From contig CM019237.1 in the NCBI GenBank assembly GCA_009741485.1, positions 45,539,190 to 45,603,189 on the forward strand: a stretch of 64,000 nucleotides of DNA, given 5' to 3'. The notes under the pieces were generated by a model. It worked only from the letters and a program-made list of their open reading frames with translations, was not told the DNA's origin and did not search any database. Source of the DNA: Malurus cyaneus samueli. Lineage: Eukaryota; Chordata; Aves; Passeriformes; Maluridae. Of this stretch, positions 11,001 to 25,420 are shown piece after piece (position 1 is the first letter of the stretch; each line of letters starts with the position of its first letter). Both the position numbers and the translations under genes were made by a program.

Positions 11001-14000
11001 AGTCAGGGTCTTTAAAACCTTGACTGCTTTGCCACATTCTGGCTGAGATTGCCTAGGAAGCTCAAAAGCGATTGTCATTACATTGACAAACCCTCCCATC
11101 TGGCACAAAAGAAACATGACAGAGACACAAGGGCCTAAAAATGTCCAGGAAAAGTTAAAAATTGTTCCCCTGAACTCAAGATAGAGATGCATCTCACCTA
11201 ACTTCAATCCTCTTTAAAGGCTGATACGCAGTTTATTCACGTTCTGAAGCTCCCTCTAGAGCCGGGAGAGGAACAAGGCATCCCAAAAAGCTGGTTCAGT
11301 CCCTCTCTTCCAGGAAGCTGCTCTATAACACCTGACAAATTATAGAGAGCAATTTTTTATTCCTTTCCTGCCTCACTCATTGTCCCACAGGCTTCTAGGC
11401 TTATGGAAGATGACAAACGTTACACGGGTGGCTCCTAGGATTAGCCAGAGAGGAATGTATTGTTGTGGTTTGTTTCAGTATGTGTGTTATAGTGAAAGGA
11501 AGCAGAAAAGCCCAGGTGTGATGTGTAAGTTCCTGGGGAAGAAAATTAAAACCAGAATGTTTATGCTCCTGTGCTGCTGAAAAGCTCCTGATGTGTTGCT
11601 TGCAGCCAGGGAAGGATGTGGGCAGTGGTTTTACAAAGTGCATGAGAATAAGATTCCAGCAGGACTTGAGAACACTTCTGAACAACAGAACCCTTGCTCG
11701 AGAGGGTTTGGACCACTTAGATTCAAAGAAAAAAAGGACATCTGGCTGTGAGCACGCAGTGTGGCCTTCTGCACCTCCCAAATATTCGTCAGATGGGTAC
11801 CACTGCTTGCATCCATACTAAACTCAATATTTGGCAGGAGATACTTGGCTGTTGGGATGGCCTTTTTGTCCATCATCAACCAAGTCTCTCTATTTGACAA
11901 ACCTGCTTTGAAGAGTGTATGTGAATTCTGACAAATTGCATTCTTGATATAAGATCAGGTTTTAAGCCAAATCCACAAGACTAATATCTCTTGTAGTACC
12001 ATAGGGCTCCCCTCTAGGCTGGGTGTGGTTTTATACTTGCAGCGCATCAGAAATCTAGTGATTGCTCAGATCAGATGACAACATTTTGTAGTGAACTGCT
12101 CTAACTCTAGAAAAAACTATTTATACACTTGAAGCAGCACTGCAGACTTGGAGAACTGGAACTGGGCTGAAAGGGTGAATATGTTTTCTTACTGTCATCT
12201 CTTACTTGACCACAGTGCAGTCAGGGAGCTGTATTGGGTCTCAAAAAGCAAATATGTTGCTGTATTTTATGCCTCTTTACAGAGATGTCTGAAGATGAGC
12301 ATCCTTCTTCCTTTCACTTTAGTGCACATCAAACATTGTACCTGAAACACTTCCTTCTTCAGCCATTCCACAGGCAGGTCTTCCCACAGTGAGTGGTCAT
12401 GAGGGAGCCTGGAAAATAGCAATCTCTTTCACTAAAATCTGCTCCTCAGCAGGAATCTTTTCCTCCTTAGCACAGTAGATTGCAAGTAGGCATTCTTGAG
12501 AATCAGATTGCCTGCTTCTCACCACCTTTTATATTTCGGGGAGCATATGGTGGCTGACGCATTTCCTGATGAATACTCAAAAATCACATCGGTTTGAATC
12601 CAGGACCTCTGATTACCTACATGAAGCTACAGACAGCTCATTTTCTTGCCGTTCTGCAGCAATTTCAATGAACTTTGGAGGAACATGTTCTCACCTGGTA
12701 AGCAGGGAAACAGAGGTAGGGAGGAAGCCAATGTTTGCTCATTGTCTCCTAGGCAGAAACGAATGGTGAATGTAGGTGGCTTTAGTTTCAGATGAATGTT
12801 TGCTCCCTGAAGCTGCCCTCTGACTTGACACAGATTGTATAATACCGATCAGGTCATGATTTTAAATTCCCTTTTTCTGGGTCTTTTCAAGGCTGGTGGT
12901 TGAGACTCTCCCATATTCAAGGGTACATCATACTTCTGACTCTAAAGAGCTTGATGTGAGGAGTACTGATTCAGCCATCAATGCCACAGCATTCTTTTCC
13001 TTTCATTTCTTGGGAAACAAAAGGTTTCTAAGGTTTCTGCAAGCCAGCATAAAACTTTCCCTTGTAAGGCTTCTAGAAAAAAATGTATTTTTTTAAAAAT
13101 ATTATTAATATGGAAGTGATTGGACAGCTGTCATAGGAATTCTCTTTTGAATAGATGTCAACAAAAAGGAAAAAATACTGCTTCATGCAGGTGATTTTAA
13201 AAAGCATCTTAGAATCTGTTCATCAGTTCAAAACTGCCAGAGGAGCCTAGTGTACCAGAGTGATGCAATGCCCAGAGCTGGGGCTGAGCCCACAGCCCCT
13301 CTCCAGGTCTGATCCTCATCCCACCTGCACACTGACATCTTGGCCTTGCCTGTGTACATATGGGAGAGAACTGAGGCAAATTAAAAGTTAAAGCAAGCAG
13401 ACAATTTTACTGCATTTTGAACATTAGTTCAAAAACATTTGGTTTTTGTTGTTATTTTCCTCATATGAAGTTAGGTGATTCATCTCTGAACCATGTTTCT
13501 GCTAGCAGGAACTACTGAGTGTTAACACATACAGCTGGGCTTCAGCAGGAGAAGGGTAGAAAACATGAATCAGACTAAAACTGGAGGATCCAAGCAACTG
13601 TATTTTTAAGAATTGTGAATGACTCTCAATTCTCCCATTTCTAAAATGGAGATGGGCTTTAAGTGTTTGGGAAAGCCATGGTAATGTGAAACGAATAAAT
13701 GTAGTGCAGACAGGTGTTCATGTGGGAAAGTTATAAGGAAGAGGAGGAATAGGAGAAAGAGTTCAAGAAGAACTTGAATTATTCTCAATATGAATAGAAA
13801 CAACTGAACACTGAACCTTTGCAAGGTGCTTTTCCTAGGCCTTGAAATGTCATCTATGGTGGCCACTCTGCTTTGTCCCCCAGAGACAGATTAAATATCA
13901 AAAAAGGGGCATGCAAGAATTGAAAAGGACATGCAATAATTGAAAAGCTACCCTGATTTTGCTATTTTGTTTGTTGCCTTGCTGGTACTAAGTTTAGTTT

Positions 14001-16840
14001 GGGTTACTACATATTTTTGCAAGTTAATAAGCATCTGTTAGTGGTTATACTAATCTATAATTTTCATGCTGCCTGGGAAGTGCTGTAAGGGGGCTTTCAG
14101 ATCTGATCTCTTGCAGAGTGAGCTGGCTCACATTGATAGCACCTGCAAAAAAAAATGGTTCTGTAGGATTTACTAGCAGATTTTTTTTTAATTCTGCCAC
14201 AGATCACTGTCCAGACTGACAGTGCACGCAGAGAAAGACAGCCTGGAATACTATTGAGATCCTGCTGTTCTTGATTTCACTTCTCCTAAGGTGAGGTAGT
14301 GAAGCTGGCTGTAATTGTGATGGTAAATGCAGAAGAGAAAGGGAGAATCCCTCCAGTAAGGATACTCCCTATTCATTCTTTTTTTTATGTCTGCATTGCA
14401 GGGAAATGTGTACTATTTCCATGTATCTTAAATAAGCTTGACCATGACTAGAGTAATGACCTCTGGTGCCTAATTGAAGTTTTTTATGCTGCTAATCATA
14501 CAAGAAATAGCAGGTTTTGGGGAAGAAGAGTGAACCGTGAACCATGTATTTGTATATTCACTACTCAATGAGGTGATGCAGTATTCAGGTCTCCTTGTAA
14601 GTCTTGATTATTCTTTTATAATTCTGCCTCTTCCCCTAATAAACATCATTTGACTGCTTATATATGAAATAGTCATGAAATTAAATAATCTCCTTAGCAA
14701 AAAGGAAAGGGAATAATGAACTAAACACATTAAGTGGAAAATCAAATCAGTAGGAGTCCTTAAAATATGTAATTATTTTAATTTAGCTTCAAGTTGCTCA
14801 GTTTAACATTTGAAGGAGAAGGAAAGACTCAAAAGTGGAGTGAGACAAGGACTAAAACAATGTGCTTCAGTGTTGCTTTTCCTCATGAATGTGTTTGGTA
14901 TTATAGTTGTAACTGTTATAGAAGATTTAGACACATAGCTGTGTGTGTGTAAGAAATAGTCTTGAGAATATGAAGTTACAGGCTGGAGGACAGTGTGCTG
15001 TTGTGATGCATTATTACTCTTGTGAAATAAAGTTTGCACAGAATGGGGGAGGTAGAAAGGCTTCTGTCTCAACACAAGTACTGGCATTGGTGATTGAAGA
15101 GCTGGTGAGTATAAAAACCTTCTGCTTAGACACTGTAACAGGTTTAGTTTTTAAAGGACATCAAGGGTTCTACCAGGTCTACATGGGATGGAGCAGACAC
15201 ACAGTCACCCACCTGATTGCAGGAAACATTAGAGGATGTTGATAATTTCATTGTTCAATTTTTTATGCCCCCTACTACTATACGGGGTAAATGTCGTACA
15301 GTCAATTTCTCTCGCCTTTGTAAAATTTCCAGTGAACCTTGCTTTATAAGACATCCCGCTTCCAACATGATACAAAAGCCCAGATCCAGATTTGCTGAAT
15401 TTACCATCTTATTGGCACTCTCTGCCACATCATAACTCCTCAGCTAAGGGACATTGATGGCAAGGAGGAATTAGAAGGAAAACATAAGAGGCAGAAAAAT
15501 GTGTTTATTTTCCTAAAGTCTTTTTTTTTACCACAATTATACAAGAAAAGGTCAAAGTACCCATATGAGGATTTTTTTTAAATTGGACTTTGTGAATTAA
15601 TTGAAGATGAAGCATCTTCCAAAATCCTCAAGAGTTTCATTTTACTGTCCTTTAGTGGAATGAAGGAGAGGAGTGAGGTGGTATTTTTCCACTCACATAT
15701 TTTAAATTTTATTGAAACAGGAAAGTTGATCATAACTCGTCAGCATCATACCGAAACTATGCAAGTGCAGTTTGTTTACATCAGGTACAAATGCAGCAAT
15801 CTGACAGTGCTAAACTATTGATAGCCATTAAACTTCAAGATAAATGAATTAGGAATTCCTGACAGACACACAAAACTATACACAAAATTGTAGCTGGTAA
15901 GAATGTATGTGTGCTAATGGGGTAGTCACCACATTGTGGGTAAAGATCTTTGCATCACTTTGTGCTGCAGCCAAAGCTTTTATGTACAGAAACTGCTGTG
16001 ACTTGATCTGTAACATGGAAAAAGAGCAGTGAGCAGAAATTGTGATTTTTCTTTTCATCTTCAGATCAAAATGTGACAAGAATGGTGCTTTCACATCTCT
16101 TGCAAACTCAAGCTCTGTGAATTTTTTCCATGTTACTGAGTCATATGAACAGATTTTACAGATTTTGCACTGTATACTTTATTTAGCGTGTGGTCTGTTT
16201 CTGTGTGGCAGAGACTTACATGAAGCTCTGTGCTCTCACACAAACCTTTTAATCTTTGCTCTTCGTGTCTCATATTCCACTGATATTGGAGAACTTTTTA
16301 TTGTGTTAACAGTTGAAAAGTGTTTCAGAGAAGGTAGCCCATTCTGAGGGGGATAAAGTATGTACTGTCTAATACTTCATACATAGAAGTGTGCAAAGTC
16401 TGGAAAATTTAGGTTTGGAAGTACAGCAAAAAATATCCCTGAGAGTTTCACGGTAGCCAGCGGTATAAGCCTCGGTGGGAGAAGCTACGGCACAGCTTGC
16501 GTTTGTGCTACCTCACTGCTTTTGAAACTATTTTATTTAAAGAATGAAATTCTAACTGTTTCCTTTCGTATCTAATGAAAAAGGACCCTCTGAAGACTAA
16601 TACTGAGTTTCCTGACTCACGTTAACTTTAAAGGAGAATTTTTAATTTACAAAGAAAACCAAAACTTTCGCGTTCTCGAGGTCCGTTTGCTGGCAGGACT
16701 CGGGATTTCTCGTCCGTTAGCTACTCAAATCCAACTCTTGGCGACATGACATTAACAGGCAAAAAACAGCCACTCCCACGTCCTCACAGTTGCAGAGAAG
16801 GGACGATTTTGTAACAGATAAAATTTAAAAAAACCCACAT
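5030..16840. other. 11.8-kb gene-free spacer
   Basis: Only short open frames occur, none with recognisable protein similarity. I see no tRNA, no histone stem-loop and no well-preserved transposon. Base composition is AT-rich, apart from a short CpG-bearing patch near 10645-10700 that includes a TGACGTCG CRE-like site. Small local features are a TG run at 14940-14951 and an imperfect tandem copy of a CATGCAAxAATTGAAAAG-like unit at about 13908-13950. Part of the region could be an APOLD1 intron. Confidence 0.5.
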
Positions 16841-16930
16841 TCTATTTCACCGGAGAAACGCAAGACGGATCGCGGGGCTGGGGGCGGCAGCGGGGCGGGG
16901 CGGGCGGAGCCATCAGCGCCCTCTGCGCTG

Positions 16931-16940
16931 CTGTAAAAGG
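16931..16940 (+). promoter_or_regulatory. TATA-like element and GC-rich promoter of the H1 pseudogene
   Basis: CTGTAAAAGG lies about 45 bp before the ATG, within a GC-rich stretch with several GGGCGG boxes at 16880-16910. A clear CCAAT box or AAACACA H1 box is not visible nearby, unlike the other H1 genes in the window. Confidence 0.4.
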
Positions 16941-16982
16941 GGCGCCGGGGGCCGCCTGTCTGCTGTTCCCTTTGTCGCCGTC

Positions 16983-17626
16983 ATGTCCGAGACCGCCCCC
17001 GCTGCCAAGGCCGCCAAGAAACACAAGAAAGCAGCGAGCGCCTCCCAAGCCCGCGGGGCCCAGCGTCACCGAGCTGATCACCAAGGCCGTGTCCGCCTCC
17101 AAGGAGCGCAAGGGGCTCTCCCTCGCCGCGCTCAAGAAGGCGCTGGCCGCCGGCGGCTACGATGTGGAGAAGAACAACAGCCGCATCAAGCTGGGGCTCA
17201 AGAGCCTCGTCAGCAAGGGCACCCTGGTACAGACCAGAGGTGTAGGTGCATCTGGCTCTTTTCGCCTTAGCAAGAGCCCTGGAGAAGTGAAGGAAAAGGC
17301 TCCTAGGCAGAAAAACGTTGCAGCAACCAAGCCCAAGAAGCCGGCGGCCAAGAAGCCCGCCAGCGCCTCTAAGAAGGTAGTGACTGCAAAAAAAGAGTCC
17401 CAAGAAAGTTAAGCCTGTAGCCAGAAAAGCAGCCAAGAGCCCCAAGAAGGTGATGAAGGCTGCCAAGCCTAACAAAGTGGTGACAGCAGCGAAGAGCCCA
17501 GCTAAGATCAAAGCGGTGAAGTCCAAGGTAGCCAAGCTTAAGGCAGCAAAGCTGAAAGCAGCCAAGCCGAAGAAAGCAGCGACTAAAAGTAAGCCCTACG
17601 TGAAATCAGCCTTTCCTCGCATTTAA
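16983..17626 (+). pseudogene. linker histone H1 pseudogene with two frame breaks
   Basis: The ATG at 16983 starts [21 protein letters not shown], an H1 N-tail, but the frame breaks near 17048. Compared with the intact H1 at 24711-25376, eight bases are missing where the intact gene has two tandem copies of an AAGCCCGC-like octamer. The globular domain is then read in another frame, from [20 protein letters not shown] through [15 protein letters not shown] second break follows near 17392 in a run of seven A, after which the tail ([20 protein letters not shown]) continues in the third frame to a TAA at 17624-17626. The usual KAAPKKK end is lost. Two independent breaks and a stem-loop with a weakened base pair make a true pseudogene likely. 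It occupies the H1 position of the left half of the mirror-image block and faces inward, as its intact partner does. Confidence 0.9.
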
Positions 17627-17633
17627 ACCCAAT

Positions 17634-17649
17634 GGCTCTTTTAAGAGCT
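17634..17649 (+). terminator. histone 3' stem-loop of the H1 pseudogene
   Basis: GGCTCTTTTAAGAGCT forms the six-pair, four-base-loop histone hairpin, but the bottom pair is G-U instead of G-C, unlike the canonical ACCCA-flanked copies elsewhere. This agrees with relaxed selection. Confidence 0.8.
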
Positions 17650-17993
17650 ACCCACGTTTTCTTAAACGGGTTGAAATGCTGAGGCTGCAGCCTTTTTGGG
17701 GAAGGTAAAGAGGGGAGGGGCGTGGGAGAACGGCTGTCTGCTGGCTAATGAGCTGTTTCAGCTTGAGGGGTGCCTGAATTGGGAGGCAGGGTAACAACAA
17801 CGCTGTAGTACCTTTCAGAACGTCCACAAGGCGCAAGAATTGGTTGCAGAAGGGCTTAACTGCTTACTTGGAGCAGGTAAGACAGCATGGGGCTGCTATC
17901 AGTGTAGAGCTGGATCTGATACTAGTATTTCAAAACCGCCCGGGAGTTTACCCACTTCGTCGACATTCAAGCCCTTTTTCTGAATTTGTAGGT

Positions 17994-18009
17994 GGCTCTG
18001 AAAAGAGCC
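17994..18009 (-). terminator. histone 3' stem-loop of H2A (18056-18445)
   Basis: On the minus strand this is GGCTCTTTTCAGAGCC, the SLBP-binding hairpin that replaces polyadenylation in S-phase histone mRNAs, about 47 bp past the stop codon. The TTTC loop is shared by the other intact H2A genes in the window. Confidence 0.95.
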
Positions 18010-18055
18010 TTTGGGTTTCTCGTAGTAAAACTTCCTGGACTTTGTTCTTCGGCGC

Positions 18056-19159
<1,104 letters not shown>

Positions 19160-19199
19160 TCTGTTTCATGCGTTTGGTATAAGATATTCCCGACTCAAA

Positions 19200-19240
19200 G
19201 GCTCTTTTAAGAGCCACCCACCTTTTCAGTAAAAGAGCTG
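19200..19240 (+). terminator. histone 3' processing signal of H2B: stem-loop plus U7 element
   Basis: GGCTCTTTTAAGAGCC at 19200-19215 is followed by ACCCA and, at 19232-19240, AAAGAGCTG, the histone downstream element that pairs with U7 snRNA. Cleavage is expected between the two. Confidence 0.95.
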
Positions 19241-20192
19241 ATCCTGTAGCAAGTGGTTTGCTTGTCTTGCTTGTATTGTTTTATTATGCAGCAGGGTGGA
19301 AAGGGCAATTAAGGCGTGAAAGCACCGTGAACTAAGGAAAGCCATATCTGCATTGTTTCTGGCAAATGATTCTGCTCTACAACTTTACCGGAGACTGCTC
19401 ATGGTTCGCTTAAGAACCCGTAGGACACTGGTTATGGTGTATGTTCATTTGGGGCCAATGAGCTAGACAATAAATGAACGTTACCTGTGATCTCTCAAAG
19501 CGTAACTATTCCTGCTCCCGGTTACGCGGTGGTCACGACCTGCACAGTCCCTGTATATGTAGAGTCAAGCACAGGCTCCCCTGCGCCGCTCTTTCCCGAC
19601 TTTCATGCCCCTCTCTCCGCCGCCGTTCCCCCGCAAACCCCGCCGGGCCCGCGCCGCCGCCGCGCTCGGTCCGACCTGAGTGAGAACTGCACGGAACCTC
19701 CCGGCGGGCGGGACCGGCCGCGCGCAGCGCGCCTCCCGACACGGCGCTGATTGGTGGCGCTCGCCGCTCGCAGTCCGCGCTCGCTTCACCGGGCCGCGCT
19801 CCCCGCAAGAGCCCCAGCGCTTTCACCGGGCCGGGCCAGCAGCCGGGAACGCTTTGCTTGCCCAGGAGAGTCGGCTGCCGCCTGCTCCTTCAGCCTTTCT
19901 GCCGCGGCCCTGAGCCGAACGCGGAAACTGAGCGGAAAGAAAGCGCGAGCCCTCGGGGAAGGAGGAGGTTGCGGATGGCAGTTTTAGCCAGCCATCCAGA
20001 GCCCGGGAATGAACGCGCGAGGAGAGGGTTTGGGAAAAAGGAGACCGAGAGCGAGGCGTGAGCGGCGAGACGGCGCGGCGCTTCACAGCCCGCCTGCGTA
20101 CTGCCGCTCCTCTTCTGCCGCGCAAAGCGCTGTGGGAAGGGGGAGGGGGCGGGGCGAGAGAAGGGCGCTTTCCCAGGGCTCGCGCGAACAGT

Positions 20193-20253
20193 CCAATGGG
20201 GCCGGGAGGTCTCGCGCGGGCGGCCAATCGGCGCGGGCGGCGGCCTATAAATA
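20193..20253 (+). promoter_or_regulatory. H3 promoter (copy A): two CCAAT boxes and TATA
   Basis: CCAAT boxes lie at 20193-20197 and 20224-20228, and TATAAATA at 20246-20253, about 73 bp before the start codon. The same elements with the same spacing occur in copies B and C. Confidence 0.92.
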
Positions 20254-20301
20254 GGGGAGCGCAGAGCTGCTGGTGCTGTGTGTGTGTTGTGCTGGGCGTG
20301 A

Positions 20302-20736
<435 letters not shown>

Positions 20737-20794
20737 GCCTCCTGCTGCATCGTTTGCCGTGTAGGCACGGGGGCAGCTCACGAGAAAACCCAAA

Positions 20795-20835
20795 GGCTCT
20801 TTTAAGAGCCACTACATGCTCAATCGAAAGAGCTG
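20795..20835 (+). terminator. histone 3' processing signal of H3 (copy A)
   Basis: The stem-loop GGCTCTTTTAAGAGCC is at 20795-20810, followed by ACTACA and the U7-type purine element AAAGAGCTG at 20827-20835. Confidence 0.95.
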
Positions 20836-20852
20836 TAGCACTGCTCTGAAGT

Positions 20853-21317
20853 TAAATTCATTTCATGGGGAATGTAGCTTGATAATAGAAGTGTAGATGG
20901 ATAATTCTGTTGCAATGAATAGCGAGAGCCGAAGGCAAGGTTTTAGAGCATTACATCTTAGCTTTAAATTTACATTGAGCCTCTGGAAATTCTTTGTCAT
21001 CTGCCTCTATTACCTTGCCCCTCAAACCTGCATCTCAAATTTCTAAAGTAAGATATTTTACATAATATCTCCCTCATTTTTAAGACCCGAGATAAGAGGG
21101 GCGCCCAATTTACACAATGTCTCAGGGAGATTGATGCTTCAATGAGGGTTGAAGCATCCAAAGCTGAGAAACTATTATCAATTTATGTGTAAAACGAAAA
21201 AGCAAATCAGTCATCTCACGTACTACTGTGAAGTAATTACTTAAAAGGTTCCCGAAAAAAAAAAAGTGAATACTTTGCATCACCGATTTTTGTAAAAGGA
21301 AATTAAGTAATCAAACA
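20853..21317. other. AT-rich spacer at the centre of the H3 palindrome
   Basis: About 465 bp of non-repeated, AT-rich sequence lies between the two inverted H3 arms. No gene or processing signal is seen here. The two H3 genes are transcribed toward it from both sides. Confidence 0.85.
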
Positions 21318-21333
21318 TTTCAAAGCAGTGCTA

Positions 21334-21374
21334 CAGCTCTTTCGATTGTGCATGTAGTGGCTCTTAAAAGAGCC
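21334..21374 (-). terminator. histone 3' processing signal of H3 (copy B)
   Basis: On the minus strand the stem-loop is at 21374-21359 and the purine element AAAGAGCTG at 21342-21334. Confidence 0.95.
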
Positions 21375-21431
21375 TTTGGGTTTCTCGTGAGCTGCCCCCG
21401 TGCCTACACGGCAAACGATGCAGCAGGAGGC

Positions 21432-21866
<435 letters not shown>

Positions 21867-21914
21867 TCACGCCAGACACAACACACACAAAGCACCAGTA
21901 ACTCTGCGCTCCCC

Positions 21915-21975
21915 TATTTATAGGCCGCCGCCCGCGCCGATTGGCCGCCCGCGCGAGACCTCCCGGCCCCATTGG
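21915..21975 (-). promoter_or_regulatory. H3 promoter (copy B): TATA and two CCAAT boxes
   Basis: On the minus strand TATAAATA lies at 21922-21915, with CCAAT boxes at 21944-21940 and 21975-21971, the mirror image of copy A. Confidence 0.92.
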
Positions 21976-22672
21976 ACTGTTCGCGCGAGCCCTGGGAAAG
22001 CGCCCTTCTCTCGCCCCGCCCCCTCCCCCTTCCCACAGCGCTTTGCGCGGCAGAAGAGGAGCGGCAGTACGCAGGCGGGCTGTGAAGCGCCGCGCCGTCT
22101 CGCCGCTCACGCCTCGCTCTCGGTCTCCTTTTTCCCAAACCCTCTCCTCGCGCGTTCATCCCCGGGCTCTGGATGGCTGGCTAAAACTGCCATCCTCAAC
22201 CTCCTCCTTCCCCGAGGGCTCGCGCTTTCTTTCCGCTCAGTTTCCGCGTTCGGCTCAGGGCCGCGGCAGAAAGGCTGAAGGAGCAGGCGGCAGCCGACTC
22301 TCCTGGGCAAGCAAAGCGTTCCCGGCTGCTGGCCCGGCCCGGTGAAAGCGCTGGGGCTCTTGCGGGGAGCGCGGCCCGGTGAAGCGAGCGCGGACTGCGA
22401 GCGGCGAGCGCCACCAATCAGCGCCGTGTCGGGAGGCGCGCTGCGCGCGGCCGGACCCGCCCGCCGGGAGGTTCCGTGCAGTTCTCACTCAGGTCGGACC
22501 GAGCGCGGTGGCGGCGCGGCCCCGGCTCTGCCCGCCTGCCTCCATCCCCGTCCGCTCCTCGGCGGCGGTGTTTGTGGGGCGCGGGGGAACGGCGGCGGAG
22601 AGAGGGGCATGAAAGTCGGGAAAGAGCGGCGCAGGGGAGCCTGTGCTTGACTCTACATGTACAGGGACTGTG

Positions 22673-23158
22673 CAGGCAGTGGGCAAGAACTCTGAGCAGC
22701 ATTCTACTTTAATTCCCCTGGTAGCCTGCAAGAAAGCCCGTTGCAGGGCACTGAAAGAGAGTGGGCTTCCATCTCGCAGCCTTTTGCTCTAAAGTAACTG
22801 ATAACAAAGATCACAGAGTCGTCTGGGCGGGCTGTGCTTTCAGCGGTCCCTATTCAGTTTTCCGTTCGTGTAGCGCTACAGGGAAACACTGCGTAACAGC
22901 GGTCAAGGAACATGTCTGCTCCATCACTTTCAGTAGGCCACGGACAGCATTTATTGTCTAGCTCATTGACTCTAAATGAACATACACCAAAGCAGCATCC
23001 TAGCGGTTTTTAGAGAATCACGAGCAATCTCCAGTACAGATGTAGAGCAGATATGTTTACCACAAACACAGATCTCTCTTTACTTTTAGTTTTTTAGTGT
23101 TTTTGTAAGGTAACCATCCTTTCCACCCCCTAAAATAGGACAAAAATTGATACAGGAT
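22673..23158. other. spacer between H3 copy B and H2B
   Basis: No gene is seen. The stretch is homologous, in reverse, to two other places: 22680-22920 to 39300-39545 upstream of H3 copy C, and 22955-23158 to 19240-19475 downstream of the left H2B. These matches show that the half-units share one ancestor. Copy A has lost about 200 bp of this segment. Confidence 0.6.
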
Positions 23159-23199
23159 CAGCTCTTTTACTGAAAAGGTGGGTGGCTCTTAAAAGAGCC
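23159..23199 (-). terminator. histone 3' processing signal of H2B (23230-23610)
   Basis: On the minus strand the stem-loop is at 23199-23184 and AAAGAGCTG at 23167-23159, matching the left H2B signal at 19200-19240 nearly base for base. Confidence 0.95.
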
Positions 23200-23229
23200 T
23201 TTGGGTTTAACGGTATTTGAAATAACTTT

Positions 23230-24336
<1,107 letters not shown>

Positions 24337-24382
24337 GCGCTGAAGAACCAAGTCCAGAAAGTTTTACTACGAAAAACCCAAA

Positions 24383-24420
24383 GGCTCTTTTCAGAGCCAC
24401 CCACCTGATCATAAAAGAGT
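24383..24420 (+). terminator. histone 3' processing signal of H2A (23947-24336)
   Basis: The stem-loop GGCTCTTTTCAGAGCC is at 24383-24398, followed by ACCCA and an A/G-rich element (AAAAGAGT) at 24413-24420. Confidence 0.94.
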
Positions 24421-24653
24421 TAAATTGCTTTTAAGGATTTTATAACTACTTAGCAGTAATTACGGCAGTTACTACAAATTATTGCTATGAACGTGTTTTT
24501 CCTTTAACATTTCATATCCAACTGATGCCAGGTTTTTTAAAAAGATGTCCTCTCACTTTAAAGCACCTTGGTGCTCAGTTTATTCCATGCACCCCCCACG
24601 ACTGCCTCGAGTTTACGATCACGTGATTTCAGCACTTTTAAAAGTAAATTGGT

Positions 24654-24669
24654 GGCTCTTAGAAGAGCC
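24654..24669 (-). terminator. histone 3' stem-loop of the intact H1
   Basis: On the minus strand this is GGCTCTTCTAAGAGCC: a perfect six-pair stem with loop TTCT, a loop variant not seen at the other genes in the window. It lies about 41 bp past the stop codon. Confidence 0.92.
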
Positions 24670-24710
24670 GTTGGGTTTAAATGGGGAGGAAGTTTTTTTT
24701 TAGTGGGGGC

Positions 24711-25376
24711 TTATTTCTTCTTAGGGGCTGCCTTCTTTGCCTTGGCCGCTTTCGCCTTCGCAGCTTTCGGTTTGGCTGCTTTAGGCTTCACCGCCTTTGC
24801 CTTAGCTGGGCTCTTTGCTGCTGCCGCCACTTTCTTAGGCTTGGCAGCTTTTGTTACTTTCTTGGGACTCTTGGCTGCTTTCTTGGCTGCCGGCTTCTTG
24901 GCTTTTTTGGGGCTCTTCGCTGTCACCACCTTCTTGGGCTTCTTAGCAGCACTAGCAGGCTTTTTAGCTGCCGGCTTTTTAGGCTTGGCTGTGGCAGATT
25001 TCTTCTTGGGGGCTTTTTCCTTCACTTCTCCAGGTTTCTTGCTGAGGCGAAAAGAGCCGGAAGCGCCAGTGCCCTTTGTCTGCACTAGAATACCCTTGCT
25101 GACGAGGCTCTTGAGCCCCAGCTTGATGCGGCTGTTGTTCTTCTCCACATCGTAGCCGCCGGCGGCCAGCGTCTTCTTGAGCGCGGCGAGGGAGAGCCCC
25201 TTGCGCTCCTTGGAGGCGGACACGGCCTTGGTGATCAGCTCGGTGACGCTGGGCCCCGCGGGCTTGCGGGCTTTGGAGGCGCTCGCCGCCTTCTTCGGCT
25301 TCTTGGCGGCCTTGGCGGCGGGGGCCGGGGCGGCGGGCGCTGCCTCAGCAGCGGGGGCGGGCGCGATCTCGGACAT
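24711..25376 (-). CDS. linker histone H1, replication-dependent
   Basis: This intact 221-residue H1 is of avian somatic type and has three parts. The N-tail (about 1-38) is rich in Ala, Pro and Lys ([20 protein letters not shown]). The winged-helix globular domain (about 39-113) runs from [18 protein letters not shown] through [20 protein letters not shown] to [10 protein letters not shown]. The basic C-tail has S/T-P-K kinase motifs ([25 protein letters not shown]) and ends [10 protein letters not shown]. It binds linker DNA at the nucleosome dyad and compacts chromatin. The start at 25376 is the MSE codon, because an in-frame ATG at 25409 would add unrelated residues inside the promoter. 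It is the only undamaged H1 in the window, convergent with H2A at 23947. The N-terminal sequence MSEI is unusual for a family that normally reads M-S/A-E-T. Confidence 0.97.
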   Translation of the reverse strand: MSEIAPAPAAEAAPAAPAPAAKAAKKPKKAASASKARKPAGPSVTELITKAVSASKERKGLSLAALKKTLAAGGYDVEKNNSRIKLGLKSLVSKGILVQTKGTGASGSFRLSKKPGEVKEKAPKKKSATAKPKKPAAKKPASAAKKPKKVVTAKSPKKAKKPAAKKAAKSPKKVTKAAKPKKVAAAAKSPAKAKAVKPKAAKPKAAKAKAAKAKKAAPKKK

Positions 25377-25420
25377 TTCGCTGCTGCGGGAACGCGGCTG
25401 CGGCCGCACCGGCGGCGCCC

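Noticed and set aside
12580..12615. GGTTTGAATCC resembling a tRNA B box
   Set aside because: No A box at the right distance and no cloverleaf could be drawn; a chance match.
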